Shown here piece after piece: positions 1-7,128 of a DNA stretch of 9,072 nucleotides. Below the pieces are notes generated by a model, which was not told the DNA's origin, searched no databases, and was given only the letters and a program-made list of their open reading frames with translations. The position numbers and the translations under genes are program-made. Position 1 is the stretch's first letter; every line of letters begins with the position of its first letter. Origin of the DNA: Deltaproteobacteria bacterium. GTDB lineage: Bacteria; Desulfobacterota_B; Binatia; Binatales; Binataceae. Location of the stretch: positions 1 to 9,072 of the forward strand of contig JAKAVX010000074.1 of assembly GCA_021827465.1 (NCBI GenBank), in the 5' to 3' direction.

Positions 1-377
1 TGCAGGAATAGGATGCGCATCCGGAACTCGAATCTTGGCGTAAATCGATCCGGGAACCGAAACACCTTCGCAAGCAATGCTGCAGCCAGAAAGAGTTCGG
101 ACCGCAAATTGATATACAAGTCAGGTTCGTCGGTTGAATTTTGCCTCAATCGATTAGGGCTAAACCGCTGAGACGAACTGACCCGCCCGAAAACGCCCTT
201 GCAGCGGCATGGTGTCCGCCGAATGCTCAGAGTTCTCCGAGCCCTGCCATTCCGCGCCTCGTGTAATTTCGGCCCTCAGGCCGACTTTCTAAGAGGGCTC
301 CCACCTGCGGCAGGCAATCAAAGTCAGCTGCCGCGCGGGCGAAAAAGCAACTGCCGGAACGATTAGTTTGCCAGGCG
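1..377. other. Left flank without a supported gene
   Basis: No reading frame here has both a credible start and a recognisable protein. On the minus strand one frame is open from about 274 to the window edge and includes a hydrophobic run (ELFLAAALLAKVF), but it has no good start or ribosome binding site and I recognise no family. On the plus strand a frame is open from 1 to about 170, antisense to it. A perfect 6-bp hairpin (TCGGCC, loop CTCA, GGCCGA) lies at 269-284. It is followed by CTTTCT on the plus strand and AAATT on the minus strand, so it is at best a weak terminator, possibly for the cupin operon that ends at 378. The base composition is more AT-rich than the coding regions. Confidence 0.5.
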
Positions 378-758
378 TCACGGTGCTTGCCACGGGAGCG
401 GCATCGGCCGATTGTCGGCGTGACGAACCTTGACCGATGAAGCGTTCAGAGCCCCTATCAACTTCATCGGCGTATTGCCGCTATTGATGATCTGATGAAC
501 GACATCGGCTGGGATTAGCAGAGTCGAGTTCGGTCCGAATTCCGTGTCCTCACCCTCGATGGTAAGGCGTCCCCGGCCCTCGAGGATCACGATCGCCTCT
601 TCACAGGCATGCCGGTGAACGGGCGTGGCCGCTCCCGCCTCGATGGTCTGCCCCCATAGTTCGAGGCTCTTCATCCCATGCGCTGGCCCGGCGAGCGTTC
701 GACGATTAAGGCAGGGAAGAGCGAACTCGTGCTGAGAATCATTGTTCACGACGGGCAT
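378..758 (-). CDS. Small cupin-domain protein
   Basis: A 126-residue single-domain cupin (RmlC-like jelly roll), presumably a cytoplasmic metal-binding enzyme or sensor; its substrate cannot be told. Cupin motif 1 is complete: G42, then H48, H50, E54 and G61, with the exact G-x5-HxH-x3-E-x6-G spacing. Motif 2 runs from G75 through P83 and H88 to N92, supplying the third metal-ligand histidine, so all expected metal ligands (H48, H50, E54, H88) are present. The start at 758 is chosen over the in-frame upstream start at 803 because AAAGGAGA sits 7-8 bases before this ATG and the upstream extension looks unrelated to the fold. It lies 54 bases downstream of the hydrolase on the same strand and is probably cotranscribed with it. 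Small cupins of this type often accompany aromatic or steroid catabolic genes, but that role is only inferred here. It is the only intact member of this minus-strand cluster. Confidence 0.9.
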   Translation of the reverse strand: MPVVNNDSQHEFALPCLNRRTLAGPAHGMKSLELWGQTIEAGAATPVHRHACEEAIVILEGRGRLTIEGEDTEFGPNSTLLIPADVVHQIINSGNTPMKLIGALNASSVKVRHADNRPMPLPWQAP

Positions 759-812
759 GTCACTTTCTCCTTTCGTAGTTCCCGTTCGCCCCGGCGGTTG
801 CAACGGTTGAAA

Positions 813-1625
813 TCAATCGGAACAGCAATTCCTAAAGAAATCGAGAGTCGCGCGATTGAACGCCTCGGGCTGTTCGATATTGCTCAGGTGCCCCGCGCCT
901 TCGATGATCGTCAATCGAGAGCCGCCGATTCGCTCCGCCATACGTCGCGAAACCGCAGGAGGCGTAAGTGTGTCTTCGTCTCCAACGACCACGTGTACAG
1001 GCACATCGATGTCCTCCAGTGCGAACTCACGCGAATATCGAACCGATGCCGCTAGCGCCTTCAGATATGAGTCCTTGCGTAGCGCCGAGAGGCTTGCCAT
1101 CAGTTGCTCAAAGACGCCGCGGCGTGGTTGTCGACTGATCAGGGTTTTGGCAACTATCGGGGCGATGTCGCGCGGGTCTTTGCCGGCAAGCAGCGGTTCC
1201 TGTCTGAGCCGGATGAACTCGGCGCGTTGTGCCTCGGAAAAATGACTGAACCCGGGCATCGTATCGCAGAGAGTCAGGCTCGCGACACGCGCAGGATGCC
1301 GCGAGTTAAAATCGAGGGCGATCACACCGCCCATCGAAAGTCCCACCAGATGCGCGCGCGGGGCTCCGAAGTGATCGACGACCCGGAGAACGTCGTGGGC
1401 GAAATCGCCAAAGTCCAGCGGTCCCTCGTAGTCGTCGCTATCGCCATAGCCGCGCGCATCCCAGGCAACGGCATGGAATTTAGCGGCGAACGCCGGGAGT
1501 TGATCGCGCCAGTTGGTGCGATTGCCTCCAATTCCGTGCGTGAAGATAACCAGCGGACCGGTGCCCGTCTAATCGATTGCGATTCGTGGTGTTCCGGGAA
1601 AATACGCCGGACTTGAAGTTGCCAT
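813..1625 (-). pseudogene. PcaD-like alpha/beta hydrolase interrupted by an amber codon
   Basis: Translated from the ATG at 1623-1625, this frame gives a complete 270-codon alpha/beta hydrolase except for a TAG at codon 19 (1569-1571). Family features lie on both sides of the stop: IAID just before it, TGTGPLVIFTHG with the HG oxyanion region just after it, then WDARGYGDSD, the nucleophile elbow GLSMGG (S97), GDEDTLTPP carrying the likely catalytic aspartate (D218) and GAGH with the catalytic histidine (H246). The overall pattern, including SLTLCDT after the elbow, resembles 3-oxoadipate enol-lactonases and related C-C or ester hydrolases. After the amber codon there is no in-frame ATG, GTG or TTG until a GTG at 1346, which lies inside the fold just before the elbow and would lose the first strands. 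The gene is therefore either a recent pseudogene, a sequencing error, or read through. It lies 119 bases downstream of the flavoprotein stump and 54 bases upstream of the cupin, on the same strand. The start has no strong ribosome binding site. Confidence 0.8.
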
Positions 1626-1744
1626 TGGGGGGCCGAGTTTACCTTTTGGCAAGGATATGGTCACGCTGAGCTAAGTGGAGCGCGATCAGGGGTTCACCGG
1701 GCGGGTGCCTTCGGGCTGGACGCTCGAGAGATTCTCAATCGAAA
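1626..1744. other. Spacer between flavoprotein stump and hydrolase
   Basis: A short spacer with no supported gene. It probably carries the leader of the hydrolase, but I find no convincing promoter or strong Shine-Dalgarno sequence. An AAAAGG lies about 17 bases before the ATG, too far to be sure of. Confidence 0.4.
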
Positions 1745-2140
1745 TCATGTAGTGGCCGCAATTCCGCGAGAGTTCGTGCTGGCAGCGCGGCCCGCCTGGC
1801 GCCCGGACCAGATGCAATCTGCCAATGCAAGGCCGCTAACATAATTGTTCGACGCGATACCAACCGCAGCGCGGCCCGCAGCGTACAACCCCGGTATGAT
1901 CGTGCCACCGGCCGTCCTGACCGCGCCGGTTTGTTCATCAACTTTGCGGCCACCAAGGGTAATCGCAGGGCAGGGGAAAACGCGCCGATCGACTGAAATG
2001 TCGAGCGCAGAGAATGGCCGCGTTTCGAGGGTGTGACGCATCGCGGCCGATTTCCCAAGTGTCCCGCGTCGCTCGCACAGAAACCGCCGCGCGCAGGCGC
2101 ACTGGCGCGATGCGCAGCGCGGTTCCCGGCGAGACGGTGG
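1745..2140 (-). pseudogene. C-terminal remnant of a KstD/fumarate-reductase-like FAD flavoprotein
   Basis: Only the C-terminal end of an FAD_binding_2-type flavoprotein remains. The recognisable core reads ALDISV, PCPAITLGG, KVDEQTGAV, IPGLYAAGRAAVGIASNNY, VSGLALADC and SGRQAGRAA. This is the signature of the second dinucleotide-proximal segment and C-terminal helix of 3-ketosteroid dehydrogenase-like, fumarate reductase and flavocytochrome c flavoproteins. Intact relatives are around 500-570 residues; here about 130 codons are open, of which roughly 120 resemble the family, beginning near FLCERRGTLGKSAAM. The frame is closed upstream by TAA at 2141-2143, and the N-terminal FAD-binding half with the GxGxxG motif is absent. 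An ATG at 2041 could start a 98-residue product, but it could not bind FAD normally. The break falls right next to the start of the plus-strand oxidoreductase at 2173, suggesting a deletion or rearrangement joint. It was probably the first gene of the cluster that continues with the hydrolase and cupin. Confidence 0.75.
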
Positions 2141-2172
2141 TTATCTCCGTTATTTCGATGTATGGGAACAAA

Positions 2173-3168
2173 ATGAAGTTCGGATATATGCTCGATTTTC
2201 GCAATCCGCCCGACTCCGGAATCGGCGCGGCCGAGTTTCACGCCGCGATGCTCGAACAAGTGGAGTACGCCGATCGCGCAGGGCTCGACTCGATCTGGCT
2301 GACCGAGCATCACTTCGTCGACGATGGCTATCTCGCCGCCGTGATGCCGGCGGCCGCGGTGGTTGCCGCGCGAACCAAACGTGTGACGATCGGCACGTAC
2401 GTTCTGCTCGCGCCGTTTTACCATCCGCTGCGTCTCGCTGAAGACGCCGCATTTATAGATGTCATTTCGGGCGGGCGTCTGCGGCTCGGAATCGGACTCG
2501 GCTATCGCGGCGAGGAGTTCGACGGTTTCCAGGTTCCCATCAAGGAGCGCCTCGGCCGCACGCTCGAAACGATCGACATATTGAAGCTCGCGTGGACCGG
2601 AGAACCGTTCAGCTACGAGGGGAAGTTCTTCCGCTTCCGCGATGCGCAGGTGCTGCCGCGTCCGGTCAGCAGGCCTCATCCGGAATTGCTATGGGGCGGA
2701 ATGAATGCGCAGGCTATTCGCCGGGGTGCAAGGCTCGGCCTGTCCTTCGCGTGCAACCTGGGCAAGCGCGAAGTGGAAATGTATCGCACCGCGCTCCTTG
2801 AATTCGGCAGAGACCCGGCGAACTTCAACATCGTGAACAATCGCGTCGTTTACGTCGCCGACAGCGAAGAGCGGGCATGGAAAGATATCGAGCGGGCCGC
2901 GATGTACCAGGCCGCTCTGTACGACAAATGGCTATCGGCTGCGGCCGATGGCGGCGAAAGCCCGATTCGTCCCGACGCCGACCGGATCCGGCACAACGCC
3001 GTTCTCGGCCCTCCCGCCCAGGTTGCGGACCGTCTGAAACGGGTAATCGATGAGAGCCCGATGACGGAGCTGATTCTCGCCACGCAGCTTCCGGGGCTCG
3101 CGCCCGCCAAGGCGATGCGATCGCTGGAGCGTTTCGCATCCGAGGTGCTGCCGCATCTGCGCAAGTAG
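2173..3168 (+). CDS. LLM-class (luciferase-like) flavin/F420-dependent oxidoreductase
   Basis: A 331-residue single-domain TIM-barrel protein of the bacterial luciferase superfamily, full length for the class. It should be a cytoplasmic FMN-dependent monooxygenase or F420-dependent oxidoreductase; the sequence does not decide the cofactor or substrate. It starts with the typical first strand MKFGYMLDFR. It has EHHF at 45-48, the motif after strand 2 that recurs in the family, the conserved GRLRLGIGLGYR at 101-112 followed by EEF, and the LPRPVSRPHPELLWGG strand that precedes the GMN/GGS-type phosphate-binding region. The ATG at 2173 is preferred because GGGA lies about 5-6 bases before it and the protein then begins exactly at the family's first strand. 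An in-frame ATG at 2158 has no ribosome binding site, and the longer extension to 2014 runs back across the minus-strand flavoprotein stump. The GST-like gene follows 97 bases downstream on the same strand. Confidence 0.93.
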   Translation: MKFGYMLDFRNPPDSGIGAAEFHAAMLEQVEYADRAGLDSIWLTEHHFVDDGYLAAVMPAAAVVAARTKRVTIGTYVLLAPFYHPLRLAEDAAFIDVISGGRLRLGIGLGYRGEEFDGFQVPIKERLGRTLETIDILKLAWTGEPFSYEGKFFRFRDAQVLPRPVSRPHPELLWGGMNAQAIRRGARLGLSFACNLGKREVEMYRTALLEFGRDPANFNIVNNRVVYVADSEERAWKDIERAAMYQAALYDKWLSAAADGGESPIRPDADRIRHNAVLGPPAQVADRLKRVIDESPMTELILATQLPGLAPAKAMRSLERFASEVLPHLRK

Positions 3169-3265
3169 CAAACTGCGCGACGGGAAGAGACCGCTGCCGG
3201 CGTCATCCCTTGGATCGCGTCTCCATGCCCAAGACCTGCCGAGAAGCTGAGAGAGAGGAAGAGCG

Positions 3266-3898
3266 ATGCTTTACTACGATTATCGTGATGCGCCGAATGC
3301 GCAGGTCCCTCGTATGTTCGCAGCCGAAAAGCGATTGGATCTGCCGAAGCGGCATCTCGATGTTCCCGGCGGCGAGAACCACCGGCCCCCGTACAATACC
3401 GAGATCAATCGCACCGGCCAGGTGCCGGCCCTTATGCTCGACGATGGCTCGGTAATCCGCGAGATTCTTCCGATCTGCGAATACCTGGAGGAGATCCATC
3501 CCGAGCCCGCGCTGATTGGGTCGACGCCGAAGGAGCGCGCCGAGACCCGCATGTGGACGCGCTGGATCGATCTCAAATACGTGGAGAGAATGACCGAGGC
3601 CTGCGTCGTTCGGGAAGGGCCGATTCGCGATCACTACGCAAAGTACAACTACAAGACGATGCTGGCGCCGGAGAACGGCGCGGTATGCGCCACGATCGCG
3701 CACGAGAAGCTGGCCTGGTTCGACGAGGAAATGAGAGGCCGGCGGTTCGTATGCGGCGAACGGTTTACACTCGCCGACATCCATCTCTACGTCTTTCTGA
3801 ATTTTTTCGAGAAGCTCGGCCTCAACTACCCGCGCGAGCTCTGGTGGGTTGACGGCCATTTCAAGAGGATCGGAGCCCGGCCCAGCGCGAGGGCCTAG
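3266..3898 (+). CDS. Glutathione S-transferase-like protein
   Basis: A 210-residue cytosolic GST-type protein, normal in length. The N-terminal thioredoxin-fold half (about 1-80) contains the cis-proline strand GQVPAL at 51-56 and then DDGSVI and an ICEYLEE helix. The C-terminal helical half contains the folding motif FTLADI (T168 to D171), followed by a typical ARPSA ending at 204-208. In canonical GSTs an E-S pair at the start of this helix contacts the gamma-glutamyl group of glutathione; here it is E66-I67, so glutathione binding may be altered. The catalytic N-terminal Ser/Tyr/Cys cannot be assigned with confidence. The start is supported by AGGAAGAG about 4-10 bases before the ATG. Its place between the LLM oxidoreductase and a hotdog protein suggests a role in conjugating, isomerising or dehalogenating a catabolic intermediate, but this is inference. 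Confidence 0.9.
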   Translation: MLYYDYRDAPNAQVPRMFAAEKRLDLPKRHLDVPGGENHRPPYNTEINRTGQVPALMLDDGSVIREILPICEYLEEIHPEPALIGSTPKERAETRMWTRWIDLKYVERMTEACVVREGPIRDHYAKYNYKTMLAPENGAVCATIAHEKLAWFDEEMRGRRFVCGERFTLADIHLYVFLNFFEKLGLNYPRELWWVDGHFKRIGARPSARA

Positions 3899-4129
3899 TC
3901 GCGCCCATCGATCCGCAACTGGCGACTATCCCGCTTCACGGCGCATAATTACTGGTTTCTGGCCCACCGCGCCTTTGGTGCGCGGCGCCCCCGTTCTGAA
4001 GGGCGTGCCCGGCGTGTGGCGTCTGTTCGCGGTGCAGTAGCCGTCGCGTCTCGCGTTCGGGGCTGATCTCTCAGCGCGAACCGGCGCGCCGCTTGTGGTT
4101 TCCTATCGCGCTTGGAATGATCTGCCGCC
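3899..4129. other. Intergenic region with inverted repeats
   Basis: No supported gene. Two inverted repeats are visible. TAGTCGC at 3896-3902 pairs with GCGACTA at 3922-3928 across a 19-base loop, starting at the GST stop codon. CCGCGC at 3967-3972 pairs with GCGCGG at 3980-3985 across 7 bases. Neither is followed by a T-run, so they are weak terminator candidates. A 63-codon plus-strand frame ends at 4040, but it starts inside the GST gene and resembles nothing I know. Confidence 0.4.
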
Positions 4130-4630
4130 GTGAGCGCACCTTCGAAGTTTGAGCTCGAGCGTTTCGTCTCGACGTTTCCATATTCCAGCGAGGCGTTTCT
4201 GGTCGACGAGGTACTGCGGATCGACCCCGCACAGGGGGAGATCGAAGCGCGCATGGACACGAGGCGCTCGCTGCCCGTCGCGCGGTATCAGGTGGGCGAT
4301 CCTGGCGTCCATCCTCGGCACGTGTCGGGGCCCGACCTCATACTCCTGACCGGCAATATGGGCTGCCTTCACGCTTACTTTCTGCACAACTGTCGTTGGG
4401 AGGAGGGATGGGTCGGGTTCGGCAACCGCATCCATCGCGCTGATTTCCGAAGCCTGGTGGCAATTGGACCGCCGCTTCGGCTCCATTCCAAAGAGACAAA
4501 GGTCCGGGAAGGGCCGAAGCGGGTCGTGATCCGCTTCGAATTCCGTTTCTGGCAGGAGGACAGGCTGGTCTACTTTGGCGACCAGTCGGCGATCTTCGTC
4601 AAAGGCCGGGCGTTCGAGGAGATTTCGTAA
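4130..4630 (+). CDS. Hotdog-fold FabZ/FabA-like protein
   Basis: A 166-residue protein resembling the hotdog dehydratase/thioesterase superfamily. The order is: an N-terminal FP(Y)SSEAFLVDEVLRID segment (15-32) like the 'PFLLVDRVLE' opening of FabZ, a strand GEIEAR, a loop VHPRHVSG (60-67) in the place of the FabZ HFPG-x-P-V-x-PG turn, then the long central helix DLILLTGNMGCLHAYF, and C-terminal strands with FRFWQEDRLVYFGDQSAIFVKG. The active-site histidine equivalent could be H61 or H64. The glutamate expected on the central helix of FabZ is not evident; T74, G75 and N76 occupy that region. Function is therefore open: acyl-thioester binding, hydration or hydrolysis. The frame opens just after TGA at 4118-4120, so GTG at 4130 is the first possible start; TTGGAATG lies 10-17 bases ahead of it. 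It is codirectional with the GST gene, 231 bases away, and convergent with mscS. Confidence 0.65.
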   Translation: MSAPSKFELERFVSTFPYSSEAFLVDEVLRIDPAQGEIEARMDTRRSLPVARYQVGDPGVHPRHVSGPDLILLTGNMGCLHAYFLHNCRWEEGWVGFGNRIHRADFRSLVAIGPPLRLHSKETKVREGPKRVVIRFEFRFWQEDRLVYFGDQSAIFVKGRAFEEIS

Positions 4631-4732
4631 CCCGCTCCGTCGCGGGCAAGACTTGAGACGGAGACTCAGGCCGCGTCATCAGGCGCTGCCGCTTGCGGCC
4701 GCACGTCCGGGTTGCCCGCGGGGCGTCTCCAA
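4631..4732. other. Convergent intergenic region
   Basis: This spacer separates the stop codons of the hotdog gene (plus) and the MscS gene (minus). A short hairpin CCCGC-TCCGTC-GCGGG lies at about 4632-4647, just after the hotdog stop. It lacks a T-run and is only a weak terminator candidate. Confidence 0.35.
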
Positions 4733-5593
4733 TCACACTGCGGGTTTGGCTTCGACGGTACGCGCCTGACCATCCGAAACTTCCGGGGATGGGCGCCGGA
4801 CCAGGTAATGGTGCTCGGGGATCGGAAAGCCTCCCTTTGTGAGGGTTTCACGAATCGCGCGGTTGGTGTCGAAATAGACCTGCCAATAGTGCGCGTTGTG
4901 GCAATAGGGCCGCACCGCCAGAACGGGACCGGCCAGATTGAACTCCAGAATTTCAACATCGGGAGCGGGGGACGTCATCACGTTCGGGATACTGGCCAAA
5001 GCCTTTTTCAGCAGGCCGATCGCTGCTTCGTGATCGGCGGAATGCGACAGTTGCGCCGCCAAGTCGACGCGGCGATAGGGATTCGTCGAGAAATTCTGAA
5101 TGTTATCCGAAAAGATTTTGTTGTTGCCGACAACGTAACGTACGTTGTCGAGCGCGTCGATCGCCGTCACGAACAATCCGACTTCACGGACAGTACCGGT
5201 AACACCGGCGGCAGTGACAAAATCTCCCGCTCTGAACGGCCTGAAGATCATCAGAAAAACGCCGGCGGCGAAGTTCGAGAGCAAACCACTCCACGCCATC
5301 CCGATCGCCACGCCGGCCGCGGCCAGCACCGCCGCGAAGGTAGTGGTCTGGATTCCGAAAAATCCGAGAATCGCGACAATCAGAATCAGATCGAGCAGGA
5401 CCGAGACGGCCGCGCAGATATAACGGATAAGTGTCGGATCGATGTGCTCGGCGTCGAGCGTGCGTGAAATCAAACGGATGCTCAAGCGGATGAGCCAGCG
5501 TCCGACGATCCAGATCGCAATTGCGCCCAGCACATCGAGAGCGACCCATGTTCCGACCGTGATGAGCGGTTGCGTCGCACTGCTTAGTTCCAT
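4733..5593 (-). CDS. mscS: Small-conductance mechanosensitive channel (MscS family)
   Basis: A 286-residue inner-membrane channel that should open under membrane tension to release solutes on osmotic downshock. Three membrane segments are visible: TM1 about 11-33, TM2 about 57-80 and the pore helix TM3 about 86-118. TM3 has the family's small-residue pattern (LAAAGVAIGMA, then GLLSNFAAG) and leads directly into RPFRAGD at 118-124, the hallmark junction to the cytoplasmic beta domain. The NNKIFSDNIQNFS segment near 157-169 corresponds to the E. coli P-N-G-K-I motif region, with N replacing P. The cytoplasmic alpha/beta vestibule follows to the end. Its length equals that of E. coli MscS, so this is the minimal form without extra sensor domains. 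The start is strongly supported by GGGAGG 7 bases before the ATG. The glycosyltransferase gene lies 311 bases upstream on the same strand, so mscS probably has its own promoter. Confidence 0.95.
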   Translation of the reverse strand: MELSSATQPLITVGTWVALDVLGAIAIWIVGRWLIRLSIRLISRTLDAEHIDPTLIRYICAAVSVLLDLILIVAILGFFGIQTTTFAAVLAAAGVAIGMAWSGLLSNFAAGVFLMIFRPFRAGDFVTAAGVTGTVREVGLFVTAIDALDNVRYVVGNNKIFSDNIQNFSTNPYRRVDLAAQLSHSADHEAAIGLLKKALASIPNVMTSPAPDVEILEFNLAGPVLAVRPYCHNAHYWQVYFDTNRAIRETLTKGGFPIPEHHYLVRRPSPEVSDGQARTVEAKPAV

Positions 5594-5904
5594 CGCCGAT
5601 CCTCCCTATCCTGCACAGCACGGGGGCTTCAGTGTGCCAGCGGTGATTCCTGCCGAGCGACTTTCGAGCATGGGGCGTGCCAAACGCGGCATATTTCAGA
5701 ATTGACTCGTCAAACGATGCGGGCGCCATCTCTGCCATTTCCTGGACATACGATTCCTCCATCCAAACGAGTCCCCAGGCAATCGCCCACGAAACGAATT
5801 GGTCTGTCTCGAAAGGTCAATCTGTTTCGTTTGGCAGCAGGATCTGGCGGTCGAACTTAAGCTGATTTCAGCTTGGATTGGCGCGCTTGCAGCGAACGTC
5901 CCGG
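5594..5904. other. Intergenic region upstream of mscS
   Basis: No confident gene. It should hold the mscS promoter and the end of the phosphoesterase-glycosyltransferase transcript. A hairpin AAGCTG-ATTT-CAGCTT lies at 5859-5874, about 30 bases past the glycosyltransferase stop, without a clear T-run. On the minus strand a frame is open after a TGA at 5817-5819 and reads FETDQFVSWAIAWGLVWMEE and onward. Its ATG at 5762 could start a product only by overlapping mscS in another frame for over 400 bases, so I treat it as a chance frame or a remnant. Confidence 0.45.
5859..5874 (-). terminator. Possible hairpin after the glycosyltransferase gene
   Basis: A perfect 6-bp stem, AAGCTG/CAGCTT, with a 4-base loop sits about 30 bases downstream of the glycosyltransferase stop. 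On the minus strand it is followed by AAGTTCG, not a T-run, so intrinsic termination is doubtful. Confidence 0.25.
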
Positions 5905-7128
5905 TTACGCTGAAGCCTTGAATGTGCCGGGTAACGATTCGGCGGAGCGAGAGGCCAGGAGCACCTCAAGCATCGCGGGAATTTCGAACACTGCGCGGTT
6001 GTTGAACGCGCCCGCGCGCAAGTGAAACCGCGCCATCCAATCCGGCTGCAGGATTTTTTCGATTCCCGATACGATTTCGCTGAACGAGCGCAGCACCACT
6101 CCGAACTGATGCTGCGCGATCCACTCGGTGTTGTACCGCTCCTGCACCATCGTTCGCGCGTTGCGCTCGACGATGACCGGCAGTCCCATCACCAGCGCCT
6201 CGCTGACGCTGCCGGGGCCGGGCTTGCCGACGAAGAAGTCCGCCAGACGCATGAAGTAGGGGATTTCGCGCGTGAAGCCCTCGACGCGGCAGGGAAACGG
6301 CAGTTCCATCGCCGAAACTTCTTCGCCGAGTTGCTGATTATGCCCGCATAAGACGATGAGCTGGATTTTGAGTCCCGCTTCCGCCACGCGCTTTGCGATC
6401 GTGAGCATCCGGCGCGAGCCGAATCCGCCGAACATCACCAGCCCCGTCGGCAGGTCGGAGCGAAGCCCGAGCCGGCGGCGTTCCCGCTCGCGGCAAATAT
6501 CCATCGGCTGATAGAACTCGGGCCGCACTATCATCCCCGAGGTACGTATCACGCGCGCGGGCGAATAGCCGGTCGCAAGCGCCTGCTCGGCCGCGTAAGA
6601 GGTTCCGCAGATGAGATATTGGTCCTGCCGCTCGATCCAGAAATGCGGCGGACAGTCGGCGAGATCGGTCATAATCGTGACCATCGGCGTGGGCGGACGT
6701 CTCGTTTCGCGGTCGGCGGCACGCAGGCCCTCGAAGATGGCGCGATTGAAGTTGGGTATCATCGAGACTACCAGGTCGGTCGGGCACTTTCGCCAGTAGT
6801 GCGACAGCAGTTCGACGCTCGGCCGATGCATCCGGCGGATCAGGAATTGAGTCGCGCGCAGCATCGGCCCGGTCCCGATCGTGAGACCGTACTTGATCAT
6901 CCCGTTGTACAGGTCTTCGGTGCGCACGCCGGTTACGTAGTGGACGACGTCGACCGGGTCGAGGATGTCGCGCAGGTTCACCATGCGGATTTGCCATCGG
7001 CGCCGCTGCTGCTCGATGACGGCTTTCAGCGCGGTGGCGGAGGCGCGATGGCCGCCGCCCGCGTCGAAAAAAATCAGATCGACCCGCGGACGGCGATCGG
7101 CTACGGGCACAGCGTTTGGGAAGTTCAT
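5905..7128 (-). CDS. MGDG-synthase-type glycosyltransferase (diacylglycerol glycosyltransferase-like)
   Basis: A 407-residue GT-B glycosyltransferase of the monogalactosyldiacylglycerol synthase/UgtP/MurG-like group (CAZy GT28 type). It probably moves a sugar from a nucleotide-sugar to diacylglycerol at the inner face of the membrane. The N-terminal domain opens with FFDAGGGHRASA (GGGH at 24-27), the glycine-histidine signature of MGDG synthases, and continues through DLVVSMIPNFN (118-128) and a DLADCPPHFW segment. The C-terminal donor-binding domain has MFGGFGSRRM (232-241), LIVLCGHN (257-264), the VEGFT strand at 282-286 and GKPGPGSVSEALVMGLP (301-317), the nucleotide-sugar-binding turn. 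The start at 7128 is chosen because homology begins there and because ATGA overlaps the stop of the upstream phosphoesterase gene by 4 bases (7125-7128), a sign of translational coupling. A longer in-frame extension to 7401 lies wholly inside that upstream gene. The sugar and the lipid acceptor cannot be read from sequence. Confidence 0.88.
   Translation of the reverse strand: MNFPNAVPVADRRPRVDLIFFDAGGGHRASATALKAVIEQQRRRWQIRMVNLRDILDPVDVVHYVTGVRTEDLYNGMIKYGLTIGTGPMLRATQFLIRRMHRPSVELLSHYWRKCPTDLVVSMIPNFNRAIFEGLRAADRETRRPPTPMVTIMTDLADCPPHFWIERQDQYLICGTSYAAEQALATGYSPARVIRTSGMIVRPEFYQPMDICRERERRRLGLRSDLPTGLVMFGGFGSRRMLTIAKRVAEAGLKIQLIVLCGHNQQLGEEVSAMELPFPCRVEGFTREIPYFMRLADFFVGKPGPGSVSEALVMGLPVIVERNARTMVQERYNTEWIAQHQFGVVLRSFSEIVSGIEKILQPDWMARFHLRAGAFNNRAVFEIPAMLEVLLASRSAESLPGTFKASA

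Noticed and set aside
1..274. Minus-strand frame running off the left edge as a partial gene
   Set aside because: It has no ATG near its beginning, no Shine-Dalgarno sequence, mixed codon usage and no recognised similarity.
1735..2679. Long minus-strand open frame of 314 codons
   Set aside because: It lies antisense to the LLM oxidoreductase and in a different frame from the flavoprotein remnant; its composition (Arg, Ala, Gly, Pro rich) is that of a shadow frame.
3949..4260. Minus-strand frame of 103 codons
   Set aside because: It overlaps the start of the hotdog gene antisense and has a shadow-like composition with no recognisable motif.
4712..5467. Plus-strand frame of 251 codons
   Set aside because: It is antisense to the well-supported MscS gene and has no family resemblance.
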